Shown: positions 28,467-36,715 of the stretch, piece by piece
Layout of the letters: each line of letters starts with the position of its first letter
Position numbering within the stretch: the stretch's first letter is position 1
Origin: Treponema parvum
GTDB taxonomy: Bacteria; Spirochaetota; Spirochaetia; Treponematales; Treponemataceae
Length of the DNA stretch: 64,000 nt
Assembly: GCF_017893945.1 (NCBI RefSeq)
Contig: NZ_CP054257.1
Span: forward strand, 1,860,001-1,924,000
Direction of reading: 5' to 3'
Notes under the pieces: model-generated
Told to the model about the DNA's origin: nothing
What the model saw: the letters and a program-made list of their open reading frames with translations, nothing else
Databases searched by the model: none
Translations under genes and position numbers: made by a program

Positions 28467-28502
28467 ACGACAGGCAGCCGTCTTCAGGCGGCTTTTTGTC
28501 GT
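28467..28502 (+). terminator. Terminator after the chemoreceptor gene
   Basis: AGCCG/CGGCT with an 8-base loop is followed by Ts, and outer arms ACGACA/TGTCGT extend the structure. Confidence 0.65.
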
Positions 28503-28582
28503 GCCGCTGTCCGTAAAATTCACTGACAGCGGCCGAAGATCACCAAAAGCCGGCGATTTTTCGGCGGCGGCTCCTTCTTTTC

Positions 28583-30262
28583 TTATTCTTTTTCGATAAG
28601 ATCAAGCAGCTCTTCTATCGTCTTTTTGCCGAACAGAGCTTCTTTGCCGTTTATCACATAGCACGGCACGCCCATGATGTTATACTTATCCTTTATTTCA
28701 GGAAAATGAGCGAGATCGTAAACGTCCGTAGTTATCCTTGTGTTTTGAGAGGCAATTTTCTGCGCAGCAGTGACCAGATCCGGACACATTGTGCAGGTAA
28801 GGCTCACAAAAATATCCATATGAACGTCCTTATCGATCGCTTTGATGCGTTTTTTTACGGAATCGTCCAAACTCTGCCCCTTCCCCGACATATTGTAAAG
28901 ACCTAAGATAAACGAATTGAACTCGTGTCCGCCGGGCACACCGTGAAACGCCATACCCGTTTTTGTTCCGTCGGTCTTTAAAACTTTTACGCAAGGCAAT
29001 TTGATTTCTTCGTTATCCGAAGCCGTCTGCACCGTAAGTTTATCGGTAAGAGATGCAAGTTCGCTCATGTACTGCTTTAATTCCCGCGAAACATCTCGAT
29101 CGTCCAGATACATCTTTAGAACAAGCGGATTTTCCATCCTCTCAAAGACCATGCTAAGCTGAGCGATCATTTCGTCGGTGAATAACTTTTGATTTCCGGA
29201 GGATTCGGACGATCCGCTTGCACCAGTTTTACCGGCCGATTCGGCAGCCGGTCTTCCGTGCGCAGCCTCAGATTCGGCGGTCTTTCGTTTAGGCCGATCC
29301 GGAACGATACCTGTTTTTTTCTGCATTTCCGTGCAGTATTTTTCCAATTCGGTGGCGGCAAGCGCGCCGTCGCCGGTTGCTGTAACTACCTGCCGCAGAT
29401 CTTTAATACAAACGTCTCCGGCCGCATATATTCCGTCTTTGGAAGTTTTCTGCTTTGCATCGGTCACTATGTAGCCGCGATCGTTCAGTTCAACGACTTT
29501 CGAAACAAAGGCCGTGCTGGGTTCATAACCGGCGAATACGAATACGCCGAACGTGTCATTTTCGTATTTTTTTTCCGTCAGTTCGTTCGTCTTATTGTTG
29601 CGGTAAACGATCTTACGCAATACCGTATCGCCCGAAACTTCTTCTATTTCGGAATTTGTAAGAACTGTGATTTTTTTGTTCTCACGCACTTCATCCGCAA
29701 CCGATTTGGCGCATTTAAAATCGTTTCCGCGGATGAGAATGGTTACGTGCGCGGCGTATTTAGTAAGAAAGATGCTTTCTTCAGCTGCGGCAAATCCGCC
29801 GCCCACTACAAAAACATCTTTTCCCGTAAAAAATTCACCGTCACAGGTAGCGCAGTATGCAACCCCGTGACCGCGAAATTCATCTTCACCCTTGAATCCT
29901 ATTTTTCTCGGGTGAGCTCCGGTTGCAATCAGCACGCCGAAACATTTGAGTTTTCCTTTATTCGTGCTGACCGAATAACAATCGCCGCCGTCTTCTATAC
30001 CGGTAACTTCCGCAAGCATAAATTCCGCTCCGAAATTTTCGGCCTGTTTTTGCATTGCCCCTGTAAGTTCTTCTCCGCTTACGCTCTTTATTCCCGGATA
30101 ATTTACAACTTCAGCAGTAAGCGTTATCTGTCCGCCGAATTTTTCTTTTTCGACGATCAATACGCGGAAGCACGCCCGTGCAAGATATATTCCAGCCGTA
30201 AGACCTGCAGGCCCGCCTCCAATGACGACGGCATCGTAAAACTGCTTGAGATCGCCGCTCAT
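28583..30262 (-). CDS. Thioredoxin reductase with C-terminal AhpF-type thioredoxin-fold pair
   Basis: A 559-residue flavoprotein. Residues 1-310 are thioredoxin-reductase-like: FAD site VIGGGPAGLTAG, redox centre CATC near 138, NADPH site VVGGGFAAAEE, and closing GDVCIKDLRQVVTATGDG. A low-complexity linker (about 325-360, Ser/Ala/Gly) leads to a C-terminal tandem thioredoxin fold like the N-terminal domain of AhpF, with CTMC near 487. So the AhpF modules are in the reverse order. The ATG overlaps the ahpC stop (TGATG) and AGGTG lies 7 bases before it. It should reduce AhpC in the cytoplasm. Confidence 0.88.
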   Translation of the reverse strand: MSGDLKQFYDAVVIGGGPAGLTAGIYLARACFRVLIVEKEKFGGQITLTAEVVNYPGIKSVSGEELTGAMQKQAENFGAEFMLAEVTGIEDGGDCYSVSTNKGKLKCFGVLIATGAHPRKIGFKGEDEFRGHGVAYCATCDGEFFTGKDVFVVGGGFAAAEESIFLTKYAAHVTILIRGNDFKCAKSVADEVRENKKITVLTNSEIEEVSGDTVLRKIVYRNNKTNELTEKKYENDTFGVFVFAGYEPSTAFVSKVVELNDRGYIVTDAKQKTSKDGIYAAGDVCIKDLRQVVTATGDGALAATELEKYCTEMQKKTGIVPDRPKRKTAESEAAHGRPAAESAGKTGASGSSESSGNQKLFTDEMIAQLSMVFERMENPLVLKMYLDDRDVSRELKQYMSELASLTDKLTVQTASDNEEIKLPCVKVLKTDGTKTGMAFHGVPGGHEFNSFILGLYNMSGKGQSLDDSVKKRIKAIDKDVHMDIFVSLTCTMCPDLVTAAQKIASQNTRITTDVYDLAHFPEIKDKYNIMGVPCYVINGKEALFGKKTIEELLDLIEKE

Positions 30263-30825
30263 CAAAGCGCACCTACAAGATCAATGCTGGGTTTTAAAGT
30301 TTCTTTTCCGGGCTGCCATTTGGCAGGGCACACTTGATCGCCGTGCTCGGCTACAAACTGACAGGCTAAGAGCTTACGCAGAAGTTCCTCGGCGTTGCGG
30401 CCGACATTTCCCGAATTGACTTCATATGCGACTATCTTGCATTCCGGATTGACTATGAAGGTTCCCCTTTCGGAAATTCCCGCATCTTCAATTAAAACTT
30501 CAAAATCCTTGGACAAGGCGTGCGTAGGATCGGCAAGCATGGGATAAGTAAGCTTTGCGATTTTTTCCGAATGATCGTGCCATGCCTTATGCACAAAGTG
30601 CGTGTCGCACGATACCGAATAAATTTCACAACCGGCGTTTTTGAATTTGGCATAAGTGTTTTCCAAATCTTCAAGCTCCGTCGGACACACAAAAGTAAAA
30701 TCCGCCGGATAAAAGAAAAACACGCTCCATTTGCCTTTGATATCGGCTTTCGATACTGTTTTAAAAGAATTGTTTTGAAAAGCTTGAACTTTAAAATCTG
30801 CAACTTCCTTATTGATAAGTGACAT
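30262..30825 (-). CDS. ahpC: Alkyl hydroperoxide reductase, peroxiredoxin AhpC
   Basis: A 187-residue typical 2-Cys peroxiredoxin reducing peroxides. The peroxidatic Cys is in FYPADFTFVCPTE (near 47) and the resolving Cys in DQVCPAKW (near 165), as in AhpC1 proteins. AGGAGG precedes the ATG. The stop overlaps the start of its reductase gene. A good promoter with a PerR-like palindrome upstream suggests induction by peroxide. Length and motifs are complete. Confidence 0.95.
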   Translation of the reverse strand: MSLINKEVADFKVQAFQNNSFKTVSKADIKGKWSVFFFYPADFTFVCPTELEDLENTYAKFKNAGCEIYSVSCDTHFVHKAWHDHSEKIAKLTYPMLADPTHALSKDFEVLIEDAGISERGTFIVNPECKIVAYEVNSGNVGRNAEELLRKLLACQFVAEHGDQVCPAKWQPGKETLKPSIDLVGAL

Positions 30826-30897
30826 AAAAACCTCCTGATTACGATAAACTTATCCGTTCCGTATATATCGGCTATTATATTATCCGTAAGCAACTTC

Positions 30898-30926
30898 AGT
30901 ATAGCACATGGCCAATTATTTGTAAA
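30898..30926 (-). promoter_or_regulatory. ahpC promoter
   Basis: On the minus strand TTTACA (30926-30921), 17 bases, TATACT (30903-30898). The leader is about 65 bases, ending with AGGAGG. Confidence 0.65.
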
Positions 30927-30933
30927 TAGTATA

Positions 30934-30948
30934 ATATAATAATTATTA
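30934..30948. promoter_or_regulatory. PerR-box-like palindrome
   Basis: ATATAATAATTATTA matches the PerR consensus TTATAATNATTATAA at 12 of 14 defined positions. It sits 7 bases upstream of the ahpC -35. The region is AT-rich, so chance is possible. Confidence 0.5.
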
Positions 30949-31198
30949 CAATTTTATACTAAATTTAACCGCTGCAGGATATTTTCATACCGGAATTAAC
31001 AGCCGAAAACGATTTCATATTAAAGACAATCGGTAAAACCGACCTTAAAATCGCAAAGACTTGCTAAAAATGCAAAAAAATATTTTTTGCAGGCCTACCC
31101 TGTAACCGTAGAGAAGCGGCAATGTTTTATAATTGAACAGCAAAAACAACCGCTGATTTTTTGCAGATACAGCACTGCATCCTCCTCTCCTTTTGCCT

Positions 31199-31219
31199 CG
31201 CCGATAAGTTTTATCGGCG
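31199..31219. terminator. Orphan hairpin with plus-strand T-run
   Basis: CGCCGATAA, loop GTT, TTATCGGCG, then GGGTTTTT on the plus strand, where no gene precedes it. On the minus strand it ends leuA without a T-run. The 30949-31198 interval shows no ORF I would support; a small plus-strand RNA ending here is possible. Confidence 0.5.
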
Positions 31220-31274
31220 GGGTTTTTCATTTCAGCATGAATGCTGCGCTCGCTGTGCATGCCGCTGCGGCCTG

Positions 31275-32945
31275 TCACTGGTTCAGAGCGCTTACTACGG
31301 CTTCAATACCCGCACGTCCTACGTTGCTGCTCTTGCCTACGCCCCACGTCTGCCGTCCGTCTTCAAACGTGATCTGAACATAAGAAAAAGCGCTTGTGTC
31401 GCTTCCGCTTCCTACACTGTGCTCGTAAAAAGAAGTTATATTAAAGCGGGGAACGGGAGTATCTTTTAAAGCCGCAACAAAGGCGTCGAGAGGGCCGTTT
31501 CCTTTTCCGCCTATGGTGTATTCTTTTTCTTTCCATAAAATCACACCGCGGCACGCAACGGTTTTGTCGGCGTTTTTGCCGGCCGGAGAATCTATATGCG
31601 TTTCGGCTAAATCGGTGATTGAAAGAGGTTCGGTTTTATTCAGCCACTGTTTGGAAAAACAATCGTAGACTTCGGCTATCTTAAGTTCCCTCTGAGCCTT
31701 GTCCGCAGCTTCTTTAATAATTTCGCCGAGTACGGGATGCATGGGTTTGGGAACGGAAAGACCGTAGTTGTTTTCAAGTATGAAGGCCGCTCCTCCTTTT
31801 CCGCTCTGACTGTTTATCCTTATGATTCCCTCATACTGCCTTCCTATGTCGTGAGGATCTATGGGAAGATAAGGAACGTCCCACACGGCGTTTTCAGGCA
31901 TTGTTGCGCGCGCCGCCATTCCCTTCCTTATTGCATCCTGATGAGAACCGCTGAAGGCCGTAAAGACCAATTCCCCGGCATAGGGAGTTCTGGGATGTAT
32001 GGGCATGCCGGTCAATTCTTCGTATTTCGCGGCAAGCGAAGGAATATCCGACAGATCAAGTTCCGGGTCGACTCCCTGGGAATACATGTTAAGACCCACT
32101 ATCACAATATCAAGATTCCCGGTGCGCTCGCCGTTTCCGAATATGGTGCCTTCAACTCTGTCTGCGCCGGCGAGAAGCCCCATTTCACAGGTGGCTACTC
32201 CTTCCCCGCGATCGTTGTGAGGATGCAGGCTTATAATTACACTGTCGCGATCCGTAATGTGCGTACAAAAATATTCAATCTGATCGGCAAATATGTTCGG
32301 CATTGCGCATTCCACGGTAGTGGGAAGATTTAAGATTATTTTCTTATCGGGAGTTGCGCCCCATGCGTTTTTTACGGCTTCGCAGATTTCAACGGCAAAG
32401 TCTATTTCAGTATTGGAAAAGCTTTCAGGCGAATATTCAAGGCGAACGTCGCAATCGCCTGCAAGAGGGAGCAGTTTTTTTACACACGCAATTCCGTCGA
32501 GAGCCACCTTAACGATTTCTTCCTTTGTCATGTTAAACGTGTATTTTCTTTGGGCGGGAGAAGTGGAATTGTAAATGTGGAAAATAACGCGGGGAAGTCC
32601 CTGCAGGCATTCAAAAGTTTTTTTGATCAGATGTTCGCGCGCCTGGCACAATACCTGAACGGTAACATCGTCCGGAATGCGCTTTTCTTCAATAAGCCTG
32701 CGCAAAAAATTGTATTCAGTATCGGACGCGCTGGGGAACCCTACTTCTATTTCCTTAAATCCGAGCTTTACCAAAAGATCGAAAAAAGCAAGTTTTTGTT
32801 CGATTCCCATAGGATTTACGAGCGCCTGATTTCCGTCGCGAAGATCGACGGAACACCAGACGGGCGCCTTTGTTATAGACTTGTCCGGCCAGCTGCGGTT
32901 TTTAATGTCAATGGCAGGAAACGGCTTGTACTTTTCAGGTTTCAT
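31275..32945 (-). CDS. leuA: 2-isopropylmalate synthase (LeuA2 type)
   Basis: A 556-residue enzyme catalysing the first committed step of leucine synthesis from acetyl-CoA and 2-ketoisovalerate. The barrel begins APVWCSVDLRDGNQALVNPM, the form typical of the long LeuA2 class; SLHPHNDRGEGVAT supplies metal-binding His residues; the C-terminal 130 residues are the LeuA regulatory domain where leucine should bind. GAGGAG precedes the ATG. A leader peptide with a Leu triplet and a strong terminator precede the gene, so transcription attenuation by leucyl-tRNA supply is likely. No other leu gene adjoins it. Confidence 0.94.
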   Translation of the reverse strand: MKPEKYKPFPAIDIKNRSWPDKSITKAPVWCSVDLRDGNQALVNPMGIEQKLAFFDLLVKLGFKEIEVGFPSASDTEYNFLRRLIEEKRIPDDVTVQVLCQAREHLIKKTFECLQGLPRVIFHIYNSTSPAQRKYTFNMTKEEIVKVALDGIACVKKLLPLAGDCDVRLEYSPESFSNTEIDFAVEICEAVKNAWGATPDKKIILNLPTTVECAMPNIFADQIEYFCTHITDRDSVIISLHPHNDRGEGVATCEMGLLAGADRVEGTIFGNGERTGNLDIVIVGLNMYSQGVDPELDLSDIPSLAAKYEELTGMPIHPRTPYAGELVFTAFSGSHQDAIRKGMAARATMPENAVWDVPYLPIDPHDIGRQYEGIIRINSQSGKGGAAFILENNYGLSVPKPMHPVLGEIIKEAADKAQRELKIAEVYDCFSKQWLNKTEPLSITDLAETHIDSPAGKNADKTVACRGVILWKEKEYTIGGKGNGPLDAFVAALKDTPVPRFNITSFYEHSVGSGSDTSAFSYVQITFEDGRQTWGVGKSSNVGRAGIEAVVSALNQ

Positions 32946-32997
32946 ATTTTAACTCCTCTTGCATTGCCGTAAAAACACGATTTTACCGGTAATGCAT

Positions 32998-33030
32998 AAA
33001 AAAAAGACCCGCCGCATAAGCGACAGGTCT
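32998..33030 (-). terminator. leuA attenuator terminator
   Basis: On the minus strand AGACCTGTCGC, loop TTAT, GCGGCGGGTCT gives an 11-bp stem with two G-U pairs, followed by eight Ts. It lies 53 bases before the leuA ATG and after the leader peptide. A second perfect hairpin (TGTAAAAT/ATTTTACA, 33030-33056) abuts its 5' arm and could compete with it. Confidence 0.75.
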
Positions 33031-33064
33031 GTAAAATCCATAGGTCATATTTTACACGGCACCA

Positions 33065-33124
33065 TCATCTGCGGCATTTTGAGAGAAAACCTGCTAGCAA
33101 TAGTGCTGTGTATTTTTGTTTCAT
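33065..33124 (-). CDS. Leucine leader peptide
   Basis: A 19-codon frame from ATG 33124 to TGA, MKQKYTALLLAGFLSKCRR, with three consecutive Leu codons (CTA TTG CTA) and a fourth (CTC). It lies between the promoter and the attenuator, as in classical leu leaders. It has no Shine-Dalgarno; the promoter -10 ends 6 bases before its ATG, so it is probably translated from a leaderless end. Part of the Leu region (GCAGGT) can pair with the terminator's 5' arm. Confidence 0.65.
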   Translation of the reverse strand: MKQKYTALLLAGFLSKCRR

Positions 33125-33130
33125 AATGTG

Positions 33131-33159
33131 ATAATGCAATGTTTTTTAATAATAGTCAA
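33131..33159 (-). promoter_or_regulatory. leu leader/leuA promoter
   Basis: TTGACT (33159-33154), 17 bases, CATTAT (33136-33131), then 6 bases to the leader-peptide ATG. The remaining 33160-33245 stretch to the end of ftsH shows nothing else. Confidence 0.6.
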
Positions 33160-33245
33160 GCGGGCAAACCGAAACTGCATGAAAAAAGCGCAGGAGGCAC
33201 ACAATGCGGCGCTCGCAGACGTGCGAATTTCCCGCGCCCTTTCAG

Positions 33246-35420
33246 TTATCCGCCTTTTTTTGTCCGGCGCTTGACGGATTTTTTAGGTTCGACGGAATTA
33301 AGCCCTGCTTCCTTCAAAGACGCGCCCTTCTCTTCCCTTTCAGGAATTTCACCGTCAGGAACCTGACCGCCGCCTGAATCGCCTTTTTGAGGAGCCTTTG
33401 TTTTTGACGCTTTAGACGACGCCGTAATATCGTCGCAGTGTTTTGAAGCCTTTACAAGTTCGTTAAATTCTTTGCCTTCCACGGTTTCTTTTTCAAGCAA
33501 GAGTTCCGCCACATATTTAAGCAATTCCCCTTGCTTTTTAAGCAATTCCAAGACGTGCTTGTAACGTTCTTCGATCACTCGGGCGATCTCTTCGTCGATG
33601 TACTGCTGGGTAGTTTCCGCATATTCGCGTACAAGAGCCGGTTCAACTCCGCCGTAGCCTTTGCCTGATTTGCCGAGCGCAACGTTTTTAAAGCGCTTAC
33701 TCATTCCGTACGAAGTTATCATATTGCGCACTATATCCGTCGCACGCTGTATGTCGTTAGCCGCGCCGGTAGTGATTTCATTAAATATGAGCTGTTCCGC
33801 AGCGCGTCCGCCGAGCAATACGTCAACTTCGCCCAAAAGCCGCTGTTCGCTCTTAAGGAATTCGTCGTCTTCGGGAAGCTGAAGCGTGTATCCCAATGCG
33901 CCTATGCCGCGCGGAATTATCGTTATCTTATGAACGGGATCGCTTCCCGGCGTAAAAGCTGCAACTAATGCGTGGCCTGTTTCATGATAGGCAACCACGC
34001 GGCGCTCTTTTTCTTTTACTACGCGGGATTTTTTTTGCAGACCGACCATTGTCTTTTCTATAGCTTCGTCAAAATCGGCCATCGAAACTCGTTTGCGGCC
34101 GGCGCGCACGGCGAGCAAGGCCGCTTCATTTACGATATTAGCCAAATCCGCGCCCGCAAATCCGGCGGTAGCGTGCGCAAGCGCGCTGAAATCCACGGCG
34201 TCTTCAAGCTTTACGTTTTTTGCATGTATGCGAAGTATGGCTTCGCGCCCCTTTACGTCGGGACGGTCGACGACGACCTGCCGATCAAACCGCCCGGGAC
34301 GAAGAAGTGCAGGATCAAGGACGTCGGGACGGTTTGTGGCCGCAAGGATTATAAGGCCTTTTTCATTGTCAAAGCCGTCCATTTCGACAAGGAGCTGGTT
34401 TAAAGTCTGTTCGCGCTCGTCGTTACCGCCTAGATTATTCATGCGGCTCTTTCCGATAGCGTCCAATTCGTCTATAAATATAATGCACGGAGCCTTTTCG
34501 CGCGCCTGCTTGAACAAATCGCGCACGCGGCTTGCGCCGACTCCAACAAACATTTCAACAAAGTCCGAACCGCTTATCCTGAAAAACGGTACTCCCGCTT
34601 CTCCTGCTACGGCGCGGGCGAGCAAGGTTTTTCCCGTACCGGGAGGGCCTACTAAAAGAACTCCCTTGGGAATTTTTCCGCCTATGTCGGTATATTTTTT
34701 AGGTTCCTTTAAAAAGTCAACAACTTCGACAAGCTCTTCTTTTGCCTCGTCTACGCCGGCAACGTCCGAAAAGCGCGTCTTTACCTTGCCTTCTTCAACG
34801 GCTCTTGCGCGCGACTGCCCCGCGCTGAAAATGCTTCCCATGCCGCCGCCCATTCCTCCGCCCATCTTGCGGAAAACGAAAAAGTACATGAGAAATATAA
34901 GACCGAAGGGTAAGATTAAATTCATCAAAAGCTGCATGAAATAGTTGTTCTGTTTGGTTGCGAAGCGGTATTCTACGCCCTTTCTGTCGAGCAATTCGAT
35001 AAAGCTGGACATGAGCACGCCTGCCGTTCTATACTGAGCGCGGTTGGAAAAAGCCGTCGCACGGGACAAATTCCATAAGCTGTCGCGGGCGGAAGAAGTG
35101 TCGGAATAGGAACTGGCGGGTCCGTAACCTGTAAAATACGTTTCGCCTATTTCTACGGAAACGATTTTTCCGTCTTCAATAAGCTGACGGAACTCGGAAA
35201 AGTCGATAAGATTTTCAGGCTTCGTATTCATCATCATGTGCAGAATTGCGACTATGCCGAATACTACAAGAAGCAAAAGCCCGAACGGAACTCGCGGCCG
35301 CCTTTTATCTTTTTTATTCTTATCGTCATCTTTGGGATCCGTAGATAATTTAAAGAAATTAAAAGGATCTTCATTATGATTTTTTTCAGGGTCGTTTTGT
35401 TCGCTCATAAATATTTTCAT
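33246..35420 (-). CDS. ftsH: ATP-dependent zinc metalloprotease FtsH
   Basis: A 724-residue membrane AAA+ protease degrading misfolded membrane and regulatory proteins. Transmembrane segments are at about 44-63 and 160-184, with a periplasmic loop between. Walker A GPPGTGKT is at 258-265, Walker [12 protein letters not shown] near 313-323, second region of homology [20 protein letters not shown] at 361-380, and the zinc site HETGH at 479-483. The last 60 residues are a Lys/Gly/Ser-rich extension. No Shine-Dalgarno precedes either the first ATG or an ATG four codons later; promoter geometry favours the first, leaderless. Confidence 0.95.
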   Translation of the reverse strand: MKIFMSEQNDPEKNHNEDPFNFFKLSTDPKDDDKNKKDKRRPRVPFGLLLLVVFGIVAILHMMMNTKPENLIDFSEFRQLIEDGKIVSVEIGETYFTGYGPASSYSDTSSARDSLWNLSRATAFSNRAQYRTAGVLMSSFIELLDRKGVEYRFATKQNNYFMQLLMNLILPFGLIFLMYFFVFRKMGGGMGGGMGSIFSAGQSRARAVEEGKVKTRFSDVAGVDEAKEELVEVVDFLKEPKKYTDIGGKIPKGVLLVGPPGTGKTLLARAVAGEAGVPFFRISGSDFVEMFVGVGASRVRDLFKQAREKAPCIIFIDELDAIGKSRMNNLGGNDEREQTLNQLLVEMDGFDNEKGLIILAATNRPDVLDPALLRPGRFDRQVVVDRPDVKGREAILRIHAKNVKLEDAVDFSALAHATAGFAGADLANIVNEAALLAVRAGRKRVSMADFDEAIEKTMVGLQKKSRVVKEKERRVVAYHETGHALVAAFTPGSDPVHKITIIPRGIGALGYTLQLPEDDEFLKSEQRLLGEVDVLLGGRAAEQLIFNEITTGAANDIQRATDIVRNMITSYGMSKRFKNVALGKSGKGYGGVEPALVREYAETTQQYIDEEIARVIEERYKHVLELLKKQGELLKYVAELLLEKETVEGKEFNELVKASKHCDDITASSKASKTKAPQKGDSGGGQVPDGEIPEREEKGASLKEAGLNSVEPKKSVKRRTKKGG

Positions 35421-35426
35421 AATAAG

Positions 35427-35455
35427 AATATACGCAATTTTGAATAAATAGTCGA
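35427..35455 (-). promoter_or_regulatory. ftsH promoter, leaderless geometry
   Basis: TCGACT (35455-35450), 17 bases, TATATT (35432-35427), then 6 bases to the ATG at 35420. The -35 matches consensus at 4 of 6. Confidence 0.5.
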
Positions 35456-35473
35456 CAAAAAATCATCTTTTAA

Positions 35474-35500
35474 TTAAGTTTTTTTTTTGCCGGCCGATAA
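35474..35500 (+). promoter_or_regulatory. Sigma-28 (FliA) flagellar promoter
   Basis: TTAAGTTT (35474-35481), an 11-base spacer and GCCGATAA (35493-35500) match the FliA consensus TAAAGTTT-N11-GCCGATAA with one mismatch. It drives fliS-flgN through a leader of about 170 bases. Confidence 0.75.
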
Positions 35501-35591
35501 TGGGAAGTGAAATATAAAAATATTTTGCGGCGCTCCGAAAACCGGAAATTTTCCGCGGCTCGCATCTTTACGCCGCATTTTATTAAAAGAA

Positions 35592-35654
35592 CCGGCCGGG
35601 AACTTCAGCTTTCAGGCGATTCTTTGATTGCATTCGGCTGAAAATCGATTTTTT
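35592..35654. repeat. Short GC-rich repeat copy 2 and hairpin in the fliS leader
   Basis: Bases 35592-35613 match 2620-2641 at 20 of 22. Downstream, CGATT and AATCG arms are followed by ATTTTTT, so the fliS leader may form a weak terminator-like fold. Confidence 0.3.
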
Positions 35655-35682
35655 CCGGTGCAGTTTTATATCGGGAGGAAAA

Positions 35683-36123
35683 ATGGGCTATCCGCAGGCT
35701 TACAGCGCATACCGCGAAACAAGTGTTAAGACAGCAAGCCAAGGAAAATTGGTGGTTCTGTTATACGAGGAAGCTGTTAGGCAGCTTTCACAAGCTTTAG
35801 GGCATTTCAATTCCGGCGGGAAAATAAACGCTTCCAAGATCGAAAAATTCAGCGCAAACATAAGTAAGACGCGTGAAATAATCACCGAACTGCAGGTTTC
35901 CCTCGATATGTCAAAGGGTGGACAGATAGCGCAAAGTCTCATGTCGCTTTATGTATATTTCAACAATGAGCTTCTTGACGCAAATATAAGCCATGATAAG
36001 AAAAAGATAGAATTCGTTGCAAATATGATGAAAGAATTGCTTGAATCCTGGCGCACAGCTGCAAACAGCACGGCAAACGCACCGGCAGCCGTCATACCTG
36101 CAGCGCTTAATATCGAAGGATAA
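35683..36123 (+). CDS. fliS: Flagellar export chaperone FliS
   Basis: A 146-residue helical chaperone that binds flagellin before export, preventing early polymerisation. The family pattern is clear: AYSAYRETSVKTASQGKLVVLLYEEA at the N-terminus (interrupting here for length), a central SKTREIITELQVSLD helix, and YVYFNNELLDANIS followed by the last helix with the conserved Trp. The final 20 residues are Ala-rich and variable. GGGAGG lies 5 bases before the ATG. It shares a sigma-28 promoter with the following flgN-like gene, 3 bases downstream. Confidence 0.92.
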   Translation: MGYPQAYSAYRETSVKTASQGKLVVLLYEEAVRQLSQALGHFNSGGKINASKIEKFSANISKTREIITELQVSLDMSKGGQIAQSLMSLYVYFNNELLDANISHDKKKIEFVANMMKELLESWRTAANSTANAPAAVIPAALNIEG

Positions 36124-36126
36124 AAT

Positions 36127-36606
36127 ATGACGGAACTGACGGATCGGGAATTAAACGAGCGGATCGCAATCCTTAAGCGCTTTAAGACACTGCTCGAACA
36201 GCAGCGCAATAAATTCCGGGAATATCTTAAGATACTTGAAAACCAACAAAATTCAATCGCAGAGGAAGATCCGGAAAGCCTTTTTACCCATACAGTGCTT
36301 GAACAGCAGGTAGTTCAAAATATAGTCACACTGCAAAAGGTAATAGACCCAATGAACGGCCTGTACCGTCAATTCAACGGTATTGCCGAAAATGAAGACG
36401 ACCGGGTTCTTTCCGGCCTTAAAAACGATCTCGCAGATCTGCAAGAAAAGGTTCTGGAGCAGAATAAAAAGAACCGGGATCTTCTTCGCACTCATTTAAG
36501 CCAGATACGAAGGCAGCTTGAATCGTTTAAAAATCCTTATGCCCGCACACAGAGCATATACGCCCAAAAAGCGCCGGTCGCAAGCCTTGTAGAAATCCAA
36601 GCGTAA
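36127..36606 (+). CDS. FlgN-like flagellar chaperone
   Basis: A 159-residue, almost wholly helical coiled-coil protein (heptads throughout residues 1-140). Position straight after fliS, size and pattern fit the FlgN/FliT type of export chaperone, probably for the hook-associated proteins FlgK and FlgL. Sequence identity with FlgN is not strong by eye, so the assignment leans on context. AAGGA lies 4 bases before the ATG. Confidence 0.7.
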   Translation: MTELTDRELNERIAILKRFKTLLEQQRNKFREYLKILENQQNSIAEEDPESLFTHTVLEQQVVQNIVTLQKVIDPMNGLYRQFNGIAENEDDRVLSGLKNDLADLQEKVLEQNKKNRDLLRTHLSQIRRQLESFKNPYARTQSIYAQKAPVASLVEIQA

Positions 36607-36715
36607 ATCCATAGCCCTTTCGCCCGCCTGTAATAGCGACGGCAGGCAAAATCAAACCATGTCAGCGCACTCCAAGCGGCGCTTGGGTGTTAAAGTTTCC
36701 GCACGGATAAGACTT

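Noticed and set aside
29189..30337. 382-codon plus-strand ORF
   Set aside because: It is antisense to the reductase and ahpC genes, whose motifs are unmistakable; its translation shows no domain and is Phe/Tyr/Arg-rich as shadow frames are.
32946..33160. T-box riboswitch upstream of leuA
   Set aside because: No T-box AGGGTGGNACCGCG-like segment is present; a Leu-rich leader peptide explains the attenuator better.
34093..34944. 283-codon plus-strand ORF
   Set aside because: Antisense to the ATPase domain of ftsH; Ser/Pro-rich shadow translation with no ribosome-binding site.
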